Under the pieces are notes generated by a model. That model was not told the DNA's origin, did no database searches, and saw only the letters and a program-made list of their open reading frames with translations. A DNA stretch of 64,000 bases from Mixta intestinalis (lineage in GTDB: Bacteria > Pseudomonadota > Gammaproteobacteria > Enterobacterales > Enterobacteriaceae): NCBI RefSeq assembly GCF_009914055.1, contig NZ_CP028271.1, positions 2,666,001 to 2,730,000 on the forward strand. The letters run 5' to 3'. This document shows positions 17,654 through 30,244 of the stretch, one piece after another. Made by a program: the position numbers and the translations under genes. Within the stretch, counting starts at the first letter, position 1; the number at the start of each line of letters is the position of its first letter.

Positions 17654-18433
17654 ATGAAAGCCTTATTTATTTTGCTGTTTTGCCTGCTGTCGGCAGGTTG
17701 CAGTATGGATATTGTTAACACACCACAAAGCGTGCCGCTGCGTCTTCAGTCCAGCCGCACCTCCTCCGTGCAGGCGGTGACGCCAATCACCGCTTCTGAT
17801 TTACAGCCCGGCGATATGCTGCTCTCATCCGCAACCTCAATGACATCACAGGCTATCCGGCTGGTCAGCATGACCGGCGTCAGCCATGCGGCGATTTATC
17901 TCGGCGATAATCTGGTAGCAGAGGCTACCGGCAAAGGCGTCGGGATTATTCCGCTAAGCGAGGCGATAGCAGAAAGTAATAATCTGCTGGCGCTACGCCT
18001 GGAAAACTTTAGCGCTGAAGATGCCAGCCGGTTGCGCGATTATGCGCTGGCCCGGCAGGGAGAAAAATATAACTATAAAGGTATCGTGATGCTGGCGCCG
18101 TTTATGCTTTCCCGCCGCCTCTGCGAGCTTCCGCTGTTTTACGCCTCGCTGCGCCATCAGTGTCTCTCGATGCTCGCCTCGGTGCAGATGGCGGAAGACG
18201 AAACCTCCACCAGCTTCTTCTGTTCACAGTTTGTTGCCGCCGCCTACGCCTATGCCGGTCATCCGCTGTTCGATGGTCAACCTGGCTGGCTCAGTCCGGC
18301 GGATTTACTGCATATGCGCGCGGGTGACGTCTCCTCCTATCGCCATAAGCAGTCGCTAACCTACGTGGGTCATTTAAAACGCTGGAACGTGGCGGATATT
18401 CTCGGATTACGTCGCCAGACGCGCCGCGCGTAA
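17654..18433 (+). CDS. YaeF/YiiX-type permuted papain-fold lipoprotein
   Basis: Exported lipoprotein of 259 residues: MKALFILLFCLLSAGCS with a lipobox Cys near 16. The body resembles the YaeF/YiiX group of circularly permuted NlpC/P60 enzymes. A His is visible in TGVSHAAIYLG, a following acidic residue in VAEATGKG, and the catalytic-type Cys in SFFCSQFVAAAYAYAG. Such proteins are predicted amidases or peptidases of the envelope, but the substrate is unknown. The start at 17654 has AAAGGGAC upstream. In E. coli no such gene lies between tapT and pka, so this is a local insertion. Confidence 0.8.
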   Translation: MKALFILLFCLLSAGCSMDIVNTPQSVPLRLQSSRTSSVQAVTPITASDLQPGDMLLSSATSMTSQAIRLVSMTGVSHAAIYLGDNLVAEATGKGVGIIPLSEAIAESNNLLALRLENFSAEDASRLRDYALARQGEKYNYKGIVMLAPFMLSRRLCELPLFYASLRHQCLSMLASVQMAEDETSTSFFCSQFVAAAYAYAGHPLFDGQPGWLSPADLLHMRAGDVSSYRHKQSLTYVGHLKRWNVADILGLRRQTRRA

Positions 18434-18487
18434 CAAAAGCGGCAAAAACGGTTACACTCAAACGCATCAAGGTTTCAGGAGCGGGAA

Positions 18488-21151
18488 ATGAGTCAACGTG
18501 GACTGGAAGCGCTGTTAAGACCGAAATCTATTGCCGTTATCGGTGCCTCAATAAAACCGGGGCGCGCGGGCTATCTGATGATGCGTAATCTGCTGGCAGG
18601 CGGCTTTAGCGGGCCGGTTCTGCCGGTGACACCCAAATATAAGGCGGTATCCGGCGTGCTGGCCTGGCCCGATATCCATAGCCTGCCTTTCGCACCGGAG
18701 CTGGCGATTATCTGCACCAATGCCAGCCGCAACCTCAGCCTGTTGCAGCAGCTCGGCGAGAAAGGCTGTAAGGCCTGCATTATTCTCTCCGCGCCGGAAG
18801 GTCAGTTACAGGCGCTGAAAGCCTGCGCCAGCCGCTGGCAGATCCGCCTGCTGGGGCCGAACAGCCTGGGGCTGCTGGCCCCCTGGCAAGGGCTGAACGC
18901 CAGCTTTTCACCCGTGCCGATCCTGAAAGGCAAACTGGCTTTCGTCTCGCAGTCCGCCGCCGTCTCCAATACCATCCTTGACTGGGCGCAGCAGCGCCAG
19001 CTGGGATTCTCCTGGTTTATCGCGCTGGGCGACAGCCTGGATACCGATATCGACGACCTGCTCGATTTTCTGGCACGTGATGGCAAAACCAGCGCCATCC
19101 TGCTCTATCTGGAACACCTCAGCGATGCCAGACGCTTTGTCTCTGCCGCCCGTAGCGCCTCGCGTAATAAACCCATACTGGTGATTAAAAGCGGGCGCAG
19201 TCCCCAGGCGCAGGCGCTGCTGAAAACCCATGCCGGGCTGGACGCCGCCTGGGACGCAGCGATTCAGCGCGCAGGCCTGCTGCGGGTACAGGATACCCAT
19301 GAACTGTTTTCCGCCGTAGAGACCTTGAGCCATATGCGCCCGCTGCGCGGCGATCGGCTGATGATGATCAGTAACGGTGCCGCACCTGCTGCGCTGGCGC
19401 TGGATGCGCTACAGGCACGCAGCGGAAAGCTGGCCCAGCTCAGCGATGCCACGCTTGCTGCACTAACAGCCCTCTTACCTGAGGCAATCGTCCCCGGTAA
19501 TCCACTGGATTTAAAGGATGATGCCACGCCAGAACGCTATCTCCAGACGGTAGCGTTATTACTCGACAGCCATGAGCTGGATGCGCTGATGGTTATTCAT
19601 GCGCCGAGCGCGGTCGCTCCGGCGACGGAAACCGCACAGCGCCTGATTGAACTGGTAAAGCAGCACCCGCGCGGCAAATCCCTGACGCTGTTGACTAACT
19701 GGTGCGGTGAGTTCTCATCACAGGAGGCGCGTCGCGCCTTTGGCGATGCGGCGATCCCTACCTATCGCACGCCAGAAGGAACGGTAACCGCTTTTATGCA
19801 TATGGTGGAATACCGGCGCAACCAGAAACAGCTACGCGAGACGCCTGCGCTACCCGCCACGCTGAAACAGGATACCGCGCACGCTCACCAGCTTATCCAG
19901 CAGGCTTTACAGGAGGGGACAACACAGCTGGATACGCATGAGGTACGGGCAATTTTACAGGCCTATGGCCTGACAACGCTGCCGACCTGGATCGCCGGAG
20001 ACAGCGTGGAGGCGGTGCATATTGCCGGACAAATAGGCTACCCCGTAGCGCTGAAGCTGCGCTCACCGGATATTCCTCATAAATCTGATGTACAGGGGGT
20101 GATGCTCTATCTGCGTACCGCCAGCGAAGTACAACAGGCGGCAGAGGCTATTATCGACAGGGTGAAGCTGACCTGGCCCCAGGCGCGTATTCATGGGCTG
20201 CTGGTACAAAGCATGGCGAACCGTGCTGGTGCTCAGGAACTACGGATTGTGGTTGAGCAGGATCCGCTGTTCGGGCCGGTAATTATGCTGGGCGAAAGCG
20301 GCGTAGAGTGGCAGGCAGACCGTCATGCAGCGGTGGCGCTACCGCCGCTGAATATGGCTCTCGCGCGCTATCTGGTTATCCAGGCGATAAAAACCGGCAA
20401 AATTCGCGGTCGCAGCGCCCTGAGGCCGCTGGATATTCCGGCATTAAGTGCGGTGCTGGTGCAGGTATCCAATCTGGTTGTTGATTGCCCGGAAATTCAG
20501 CGTCTGGATATCCATCCCCTGCTGGCGGCGGGCGATGAGTTTACCCTGTTGGATGTCACCCTGACGCTGGCGGAGTTTAGCGGAGTAAATGAATCAAGGC
20601 TGGCTATTCGTCCTTATCCGCATACGCTGGAAGAAAACGTTACGCTGAAAAACGGCGCAGTCTGCCAGTTTCGCCCTATTCTGCCGGAAGATGAACCCTT
20701 GCTGCAGCGCTTTATCGCTCAGGTAACCAAAGAGGATCTTTACTATCGCTACTTTAGCGAGATCAATGAGTTTACCCATGAGGATTTAGCCAATATGACG
20801 CAAATCGACTACGATCGAGAGATGGCTTTTGTGGCGGTGCGTGAGCAACGCGGTGAAGCGGAGATTATTGGCGTGACCCGCGCGATTTCCGATGCGGATA
20901 ACACCGATGCTGAATTCTCCGTTCTGGTGCGTTCCGATCTGAAAGGTCTGGGGCTGGGCAGACGCCTGCTGGAAAAGATGATTATCTATACGCGTAATCA
21001 TGGTCTCCAGCAGCTAAACGGTATTACTATGCCCGGCAACCAAGGCATGATTACCCTGGCAAGGAAGTTAGGATTCAGCGTGGATGTGCAGCTGGAGGAC
21101 GGCATTGTTAGCTTACATTTGCCCCTTCATCACGCTGGCGAGCAACATTAA
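18488..21151 (+). CDS. pka: Pka (YfiQ/Pat), protein lysine acetyltransferase
   Basis: Acetylates lysines of metabolic enzymes, classically acetyl-CoA synthetase, using acetyl-CoA. 887 residues against 886 in E. coli. The first ~700 residues form an ADP-forming acyl-CoA-synthetase-like region: CoA-binding LRPKSIAVIGASIKPGRAG, a ligase part, and an ATP-grasp part with GYPVALKLRSPDIPHKSDVQ. The last ~150 are a GNAT domain with the acetyl-CoA loop DLKGLGLGRRLLEKM. CAGGAGCGGG precedes the ATG. Confidence 0.95.
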   Translation: MSQRGLEALLRPKSIAVIGASIKPGRAGYLMMRNLLAGGFSGPVLPVTPKYKAVSGVLAWPDIHSLPFAPELAIICTNASRNLSLLQQLGEKGCKACIILSAPEGQLQALKACASRWQIRLLGPNSLGLLAPWQGLNASFSPVPILKGKLAFVSQSAAVSNTILDWAQQRQLGFSWFIALGDSLDTDIDDLLDFLARDGKTSAILLYLEHLSDARRFVSAARSASRNKPILVIKSGRSPQAQALLKTHAGLDAAWDAAIQRAGLLRVQDTHELFSAVETLSHMRPLRGDRLMMISNGAAPAALALDALQARSGKLAQLSDATLAALTALLPEAIVPGNPLDLKDDATPERYLQTVALLLDSHELDALMVIHAPSAVAPATETAQRLIELVKQHPRGKSLTLLTNWCGEFSSQEARRAFGDAAIPTYRTPEGTVTAFMHMVEYRRNQKQLRETPALPATLKQDTAHAHQLIQQALQEGTTQLDTHEVRAILQAYGLTTLPTWIAGDSVEAVHIAGQIGYPVALKLRSPDIPHKSDVQGVMLYLRTASEVQQAAEAIIDRVKLTWPQARIHGLLVQSMANRAGAQELRIVVEQDPLFGPVIMLGESGVEWQADRHAAVALPPLNMALARYLVIQAIKTGKIRGRSALRPLDIPALSAVLVQVSNLVVDCPEIQRLDIHPLLAAGDEFTLLDVTLTLAEFSGVNESRLAIRPYPHTLEENVTLKNGAVCQFRPILPEDEPLLQRFIAQVTKEDLYYRYFSEINEFTHEDLANMTQIDYDREMAFVAVREQRGEAEIIGVTRAISDADNTDAEFSVLVRSDLKGLGLGRRLLEKMIIYTRNHGLQQLNGITMPGNQGMITLARKLGFSVDVQLEDGIVSLHLPLHHAGEQH

Positions 21152-21256
21152 CCTGCGAAGATCGCCCTTTACGCGCAGTTAATGTTAATATTGTCGGTTA
21201 GGACCATGATTTCATGGCGAAAGACCACTCAATACATAGAGAAGAAGCGCACTGTG

Positions 21257-22612
21257 ATGTTGTCTAAATTTAAGCGCAATAAACATCAACAACACCTTGC
21301 ACAGCTGCCCAAACTGTCCCAGTCCGTTGCTGATGTGAACACGCTTTACTCGCCTTCAGAGTTTCGCACAACGCTGCTGGAAAAAATTGCCGGCGCGACG
21401 CAGCGCATTTGCATTGTGGCGCTTTATCTGGAAAATGATGACGCCGGACGAGCGGTGCTTTCCGCGCTGTACGACGCTAAACGCGCACGTCCGACGCTGG
21501 ATATTAGCGTGCTGGTTGACTGGCATCGGGCGCAGCGTGGCCGTATTGGCGACGCCAAAGGTAGTACCAACGCCGACTGGTATTGCGATATGGCCAGCCA
21601 GCATCCCGATATCGCTATTCCGGTGTATGGTATCCCGGTTAATACCCGTGAAGCGCTGGGCGTGCTACACCTGAAAGGCTTTATTATCGACGATACGCTG
21701 CTTTACAGCGGTGCCAGCCTGAACGATGTCTATCTGCACCAGCACGATAAATATCGCTACGATCGCTATCAGCTGATCCGCAATCCGCAGCTGGCCGACA
21801 CTATGTTCGAGTGGATTGATCGTAACCTGAAAAATGCAGTCGCGGTGCATCGGCTCAATCGTCGTGAGCGTCCCAGAAGTCCGGAAATTAAGAACGAAAC
21901 CCGTCAGTTCCGTCAGGATCTGCGCGGCTTTGATTACCACTTTACGCCGAACGCCGGTAATGAAGAGCTGGCGGTTACGCCGCTGGTCGGGCTGGGCAAA
22001 CGCAGCCTGCTGAATAAAACCATCTATCATTTGATGCCCTGCGCGGAACGGAAGCTGACGCTCTGTACGCCTTACTTTAATCTGCCCGCGATTCTGGTGC
22101 GCAATATTATCTGGCTGCTGCGTCAGGGTAAGGAAGTGGAAATTATTGTCGGCGATAAAACTGCCAATGATTTCTATATCCCGCAGGATCAGCCGTTTAA
22201 AATTATTGGCGCTCTACCCTATCTGTATGAAATTAATCTGCGACGTTTTCTTAGCAGGCTGCAATATTACGTCAGCAACGGGCAGCTGACCGTAAGATTG
22301 TGGAAAGATAACGATAACAGCTATCACCTGAAGGGAATGTGGGTGGATGATGAATGGATGCTGATTACCGGCAATAACCTTAATCCACGCGCCTGGCGTC
22401 TGGATCTGGAAAACGCCGTGTTGATCCACGATCCGCTGCAACAGCTGGCCGATCAACGGGATCGCGAGCTGACGCTGATTCGTCAGCATACCAGCGTAGT
22501 GAAGCATTTCCGCGATCTCGAAAGTATCGCTGACTACCCGGTGAAAGTTCGTAAGCTTATTCGACGCCTGCGTCGTATCAGGATCGACCGCCTGATCAGT
22601 CGTATTCTGTAA
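21257..22612 (+). CDS. pssA: PssA, phosphatidylserine synthase
   Basis: Makes phosphatidylserine from CDP-diacylglycerol and serine, the first step toward phosphatidylethanolamine. It is a phospholipase-D-type enzyme that binds membranes peripherally. 451 residues, equal to E. coli. Two HKD motifs are visible: HLKGFIIDD (around residue 138) and HLKGMWVDD (around 357), the second followed by GNNLNPRAW. The basic C-terminus KVRKLIRRLRRIRIDRL would contact the membrane. The start at 21257 (MLSKFKRNKHQQ) matches E. coli; upstream in-frame starts would add 25 unrelated residues. Confidence 0.97.
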   Translation: MLSKFKRNKHQQHLAQLPKLSQSVADVNTLYSPSEFRTTLLEKIAGATQRICIVALYLENDDAGRAVLSALYDAKRARPTLDISVLVDWHRAQRGRIGDAKGSTNADWYCDMASQHPDIAIPVYGIPVNTREALGVLHLKGFIIDDTLLYSGASLNDVYLHQHDKYRYDRYQLIRNPQLADTMFEWIDRNLKNAVAVHRLNRRERPRSPEIKNETRQFRQDLRGFDYHFTPNAGNEELAVTPLVGLGKRSLLNKTIYHLMPCAERKLTLCTPYFNLPAILVRNIIWLLRQGKEVEIIVGDKTANDFYIPQDQPFKIIGALPYLYEINLRRFLSRLQYYVSNGQLTVRLWKDNDNSYHLKGMWVDDEWMLITGNNLNPRAWRLDLENAVLIHDPLQQLADQRDRELTLIRQHTSVVKHFRDLESIADYPVKVRKLIRRLRRIRIDRLISRIL

Positions 22613-22651
22613 GTTAAAGCGCCTTTCTGATCTCTGGAAGCAGGAGCTGCG

Positions 22652-22972
22652 ATGCGAGTTGTGCTGATTTTACTCTGTCTGTGCTGCGCTGGCTGTAGCC
22701 ACAGCGCTCAGGATAGCTGGACCGGTCAGGATAAAGCACAGCATTTTATCGCCTCCGCGGTGCTCTCCGCTGCTGGTAATGAGTATGGACAGCAGCAGGG
22801 CTGGACAACGCATCGCAGCAATCAATTCGGCCTGATGTTTGCGCTCAGCTTCGGCGTGGCTAAGGAAGTATACGACAGCCGCGCCGAGGGGAGCGGCTGG
22901 AGCTGGAAGGATCTGGGCTGGGATATAGCCGGTGCGGCGACCGGCTTTGCCCTGTGGAATATCGGTCAATAG
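22652..22972 (+). CDS. yfiM: YfiM, small lipoprotein
   Basis: A 106-residue lipoprotein (MRVVLILLCLCCAGCSH, lipobox Cys near 15) matching E. coli YfiM: GQDKAQHFIASAVLSAAGNEY and EGSGWSWKDLGWDIAGAATG. It belongs to a family with a conserved DKxxH segment, of unknown function. AGGAGCTGC precedes the ATG. It is 39 bases downstream of pssA on the same strand and ends 2 bases from the convergent kgtP. Confidence 0.9.
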   Translation: MRVVLILLCLCCAGCSHSAQDSWTGQDKAQHFIASAVLSAAGNEYGQQQGWTTHRSNQFGLMFALSFGVAKEVYDSRAEGSGWSWKDLGWDIAGAATGFALWNIGQ

Positions 22973-22973
22973 G

Positions 22974-24275
22974 CTATAGCTTTATACCCTGCCCCTTACG
23001 ATGCAGCATCAGCGAAACCAGCAGCGCGACCGCCCCCATCACTGAGACATACCAGAAGAAGTGCGTTTCGTGGCCCGCAGCCTTGAGCGACAGGGCGACA
23101 TATTCCGCCGAACCGCCAAAAATCGCATTCGCTACGGCATAGGAAAGCCCAACACCCATTGCCCGCACTTCAGGTGGAAACATTTCCGCTTTCAGGATAC
23201 CGCTAATCGCGGTGTAGAAACTGGTAATCAGCAGCGCCAGCATCACCAGCGCAAAGACCAGCCATCCGCTTTCTACATACTGTAAGAGCGTCAGAATTGG
23301 AACCGTACAGAACATAGCGCCCACGCTAAAAATCAGCATGGAGTTACGACGCCCGATCCTGTCGGAAAGCGCACCAATAACTGGCTGAATCAGCATGAAG
23401 ACAAACAGCGCCAGCGTCATCAATCCACTGGCAGTTTTCGCATCCATCCCCGCGCTGTTTACCAGGTATTTTTGCATATAGGTGGTGAAGGTATAAAAAC
23501 TTAGCGAACCGCAGGCGGTGAACCCCAGCACCATCAAAAAGGCGCGACGATGTTTCCATAGCCCGCCCAGGCGTCCGGCATCCTGGTGCTGGCGTGTTTT
23601 GCTGTCAGTGGTTTCATCCAGCGAACGCCTTAAAAACAGCGCCACAATTGCCAGCAGCGCTCCCAGCGCAAAAGGAATACGCCATCCCCAGCTGCGCAGC
23701 GCTTCAACAGGCAACAGGTGTTGCAATATCACCACGGTAAGCAACGCTAACAGCTGCCCGCCAATCAGCGTAACGTATTGAAATGAAGCGTAGTAACCTT
23801 TGCGTCCTTCTACGGCTACCTCACTCATATAGGTTGCGCTGGTACCATACTCGCCGCCAACCGACAGCCCCTGAAACAGTCGTGCCAGTAGCAGCAGTAT
23901 CGGTGCCCAAACGCCCAGCGTGGCATAACCCGGCAGGCAGGCAATGACCAGTGAACCAAAGCACATCATACAAACAGAAATTAGCATTGAGGTTTTACGC
24001 CCATGGCGATCGCCAATCCAGCCGAATAGCCAGCCACCGATGGGGCGCATCAAAAATCCGGCAGCAAAGACGCCTGCGGTCTGTACCAGCTGGGTAGTCG
24101 GATTGCCCGCCGGGAAGAAGATATGGGCAAAATAAAGGGAGCAGAAAGAGTAGACGTAAAAATCAAACCATTCGACTAAATTACCGGAAGATGCGCCGAT
24201 AATAGCGCTAATGCGCTTTTTATCCGATGCCCTGGCGAGTTCCGATTGTTTCTTATTGGTTAACACATCAGCCAT
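22974..24275 (-). CDS. kgtP: KgtP, alpha-ketoglutarate permease
   Basis: Twelve-helix MFS proton symporter for 2-oxoglutarate. 433 residues against 432 in E. coli, with GASSGNLVEWFDFYVYSF, RPIGGWLFGWIGDRHGRK and QGLSVGGEYGTSATYMSE. The start ATG at 24275 has GAGGCATA upstream; a GTG four codons earlier (24287) is the alternative. Its neighbours are the same as in E. coli: yfiM/pssA on one side and an rRNA operon on the other. Confidence 0.95.
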   Translation of the reverse strand: MADVLTNKKQSELARASDKKRISAIIGASSGNLVEWFDFYVYSFCSLYFAHIFFPAGNPTTQLVQTAGVFAAGFLMRPIGGWLFGWIGDRHGRKTSMLISVCMMCFGSLVIACLPGYATLGVWAPILLLLARLFQGLSVGGEYGTSATYMSEVAVEGRKGYYASFQYVTLIGGQLLALLTVVILQHLLPVEALRSWGWRIPFALGALLAIVALFLRRSLDETTDSKTRQHQDAGRLGGLWKHRRAFLMVLGFTACGSLSFYTFTTYMQKYLVNSAGMDAKTASGLMTLALFVFMLIQPVIGALSDRIGRRNSMLIFSVGAMFCTVPILTLLQYVESGWLVFALVMLALLITSFYTAISGILKAEMFPPEVRAMGVGLSYAVANAIFGGSAEYVALSLKAAGHETHFFWYVSVMGAVALLVSLMLHRKGQGIKL

Positions 24276-24580
24276 ATTATGCCTCACGATTGATCCTTAC
24301 CGTTAAAAAAGACAAAAATTCAGTAAAGCATTAAAGATGAGAGTTAAGGAAAACTTTTATATTCAGGGGATGGTTTTTGTGAAGCAACAGCCATTATGTA
24401 ATGAAAAGTGGCTGAAAACAGACAGGTTTTATTGCAGCCGATAAATTAAACGGGGTGATAAAGGCAGGAGAAGGGAAAGCGTTTGTTACGGGCAGGCGGA
24501 AACGATAAAGCGAATCTGAAGCGGGCGGCTCCGTTTTGAAAACATCGGGACGCACAGGAAAACCTGGATGTTGCAGAGAC
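24276..24580. other. intergenic region between kgtP and the rRNA operon
   Basis: AT-rich region that must hold the kgtP promoter on the minus strand. I see no convincing gene and no unambiguous promoter pair. Confidence 0.5.
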
Positions 24581-24607
24581 GAAAAAGCCCCGGCTTTCGC
24601 CGGGGCT
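24581..24607 (-). terminator. rRNA operon terminator
   Basis: On the minus strand the stem AGCCCCGGC/GCCGGGGCT with a GAAA-type loop is followed by TTTTTC, 15 bases beyond the 5S end. Confidence 0.93.
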
Positions 24608-24621
24608 CCGTCGTTTGTTTG

Positions 24622-24741
24622 ATGCCTGGCAGTTCCCTACTCTCGCATGGGGAAGCCCCACACTACCATCGGCGCTGCGGCGTTTCACTTCTGAGTTCGG
24701 CATGGGGTCAGGTGGGACCACCGCGCTCTCGCCGCCAGGCA
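24622..24741 (-). rRNA. rrf: 5S rRNA
   Basis: 120 bases on the minus strand, from TGCCTGGCGGC to GCCAGGCAT, whose ends pair with each other. The internal block CCCACCTGACCCCATGCCG is typical of enterobacterial 5S rRNA. It is the last gene of the rRNA operon, 112 bases after the 23S end. Confidence 0.98.
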
Positions 24742-24853
24742 AATTCTTGTCGCCGGAACGCGCTTTTACCCGCTCCCGCTTGATGCTTTAATCCGGTGAA
24801 CAAACTGAAAATTCTCGCGTCTCTCTCTTTCCCCAAAACGCTTCCGGCGTTGT

Positions 24854-27757
<2,904 letters not shown>

Positions 27758-27866
27758 TCACAACCCGCAAGCGTCTCGTGAGACACTTACCGGTGCGAGA
27801 AATTGAGAGACTCTGAACGGCTTCTGTAAAAAAAGCCGCTCTTTCAAATTTTCAGCTTGTTCCGGA

Positions 27867-27879
27867 TTGTTAAAGAGCA
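27867..27879 (-). promoter_or_regulatory. boxA antitermination site in the 23S leader
   Basis: The minus strand reads TGCTCTTTAACAA between tRNA-Ala and 23S, identical to the boxA in the 16S leader. It would load the Nus complex that prevents Rho termination within the rRNA transcript. Confidence 0.85.
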
Positions 27880-27936
27880 ATACTTCACAATACATTCGTA
27901 AATGCATTCTGAAGTGGTCATCAACCTGGGCGTTGA

Positions 27937-28012
27937 TGGTGGAGCTAAGCGGGATCGAACCGCTGACCTCCTGCGTGCAAAGCAGGCGCTCTCCCAGCTG
28001 AGCTATAGCCCC
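27937..28012 (-). tRNA. alaT-like: tRNA-Ala (TGC)
   Basis: 76 bases including an encoded CCA, from GGGGCTATAGCTC to TAGCTCCACCA. The anticodon TGC is at 27977-27979 within CTTTGCACG. Spacer tRNA of the rRNA operon. Confidence 0.98.
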
Positions 28013-28040
28013 AGATATTTCGGTAAAACCCGCAACCAAC

Positions 28041-28121
28041 ATTCCTTTCAGAACAAGGCATGGTTTCGCGAAGCATAGTGAACTATGCGAGCCGGAACCA
28101 TAACGCAGTGCTGGAAGGAAT
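28041..28121. repeat. long imperfect palindrome between the two spacer tRNAs
   Basis: The left arm ATTCCTTTCAG (28041-28051) pairs with CTGGAAGGAAT (28111-28121). Further in, ATGGTTTCG faces CCGGAACCAT, and the centre GCATAGT/ACTATGC (28073-28088) is perfect. In RNA this forms an approximately 80-base stem between the tRNA-Ile 3' end and tRNA-Ala. It makes this spacer about 109 bases, longer than the roughly 40 bases I recall for E. coli. Confidence 0.7.
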
Positions 28122-28198
<77 letters not shown>

Positions 28199-28269
28199 GC
28201 CGGGGTTTTACTGCTCGTTATTTCTATCAGACAATCTGTGTGAGCACTTCACTGAATGGTATCCGCTGG

Positions 28270-29812
<1,543 letters not shown>

Positions 29813-29929
29813 AAGTCTGATGCTCAGAGAAAAACGTCGTAATGAATTACGTGTTCACTCAGAGTCTTTGATACTGCAATTAGTTTGCGATATCCGTTCC
29901 GTGAGTGCCCACACAGATTGTCTGATAAA

Positions 29930-29942
29930 TTGTTAAAGAGCA
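29930..29942 (-). promoter_or_regulatory. boxA antitermination site in the 16S leader
   Basis: The minus strand reads TGCTCTTTAACAA, the rRNA boxA, about 120 bases before the 16S 5' end and downstream of P2. Confidence 0.88.
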
Positions 29943-29979
29943 GTGCAACAGGGCGCTTCGCCGTGCTGCGAGGTGGCGT

Positions 29980-30007
29980 ATATTACGCTTTCCTCTTTCA
30001 GAGTCAA
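29980..30007 (-). promoter_or_regulatory. rRNA operon promoter P2
   Basis: The minus strand has TTGACT (30002-30007) and TAATAT (29980-29985) with a 16-base spacer, about 100 bases downstream of P1. This is the classical tandem arrangement. Confidence 0.85.
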
Positions 30008-30102
30008 CCCCTTTTTCGGGAAGTTTTTCTCCGGCGATTCAGAACCGCTGAACCGCTCAACACCGCGTGGCGTAAGCCGTTGTGCCGTGTCGATGGAGGC
30101 GC

Positions 30103-30130
30103 ATTATAGGGAGTTCTTTTCGCCTGACAA
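30103..30130 (-). promoter_or_regulatory. rRNA operon promoter P1
   Basis: The minus strand has TTGTCA (30125-30130) and TATAAT (30103-30108), spacer 16. A GC-rich discriminator GCGCC follows, the feature that makes rRNA P1 sensitive to ppGpp. An AT-rich UP-element-like stretch lies upstream around 30134-30150. Confidence 0.9.
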
Positions 30131-30213
30131 GTACTAATTTAAAAAAATGACGCAACCGTTCAAATTTCATCCTGAACGGCGATAAACCAGACGTTTTCAC
30201 TCTTCAAAGCGAA

Positions 30214-30237
30214 GAAATGGGCCTTACGGCCCATTTC
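30214..30237 (-). terminator. probable clpB terminator
   Basis: A perfect 10-bp stem GAAATGGGCC/GGCCCATTTC with a 4-base loop just beyond the clpB stop. On the minus strand it is followed by TTCTTCG, a modest T-run. Confidence 0.65.
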
Positions 30238-30244
30238 TCCCTCT

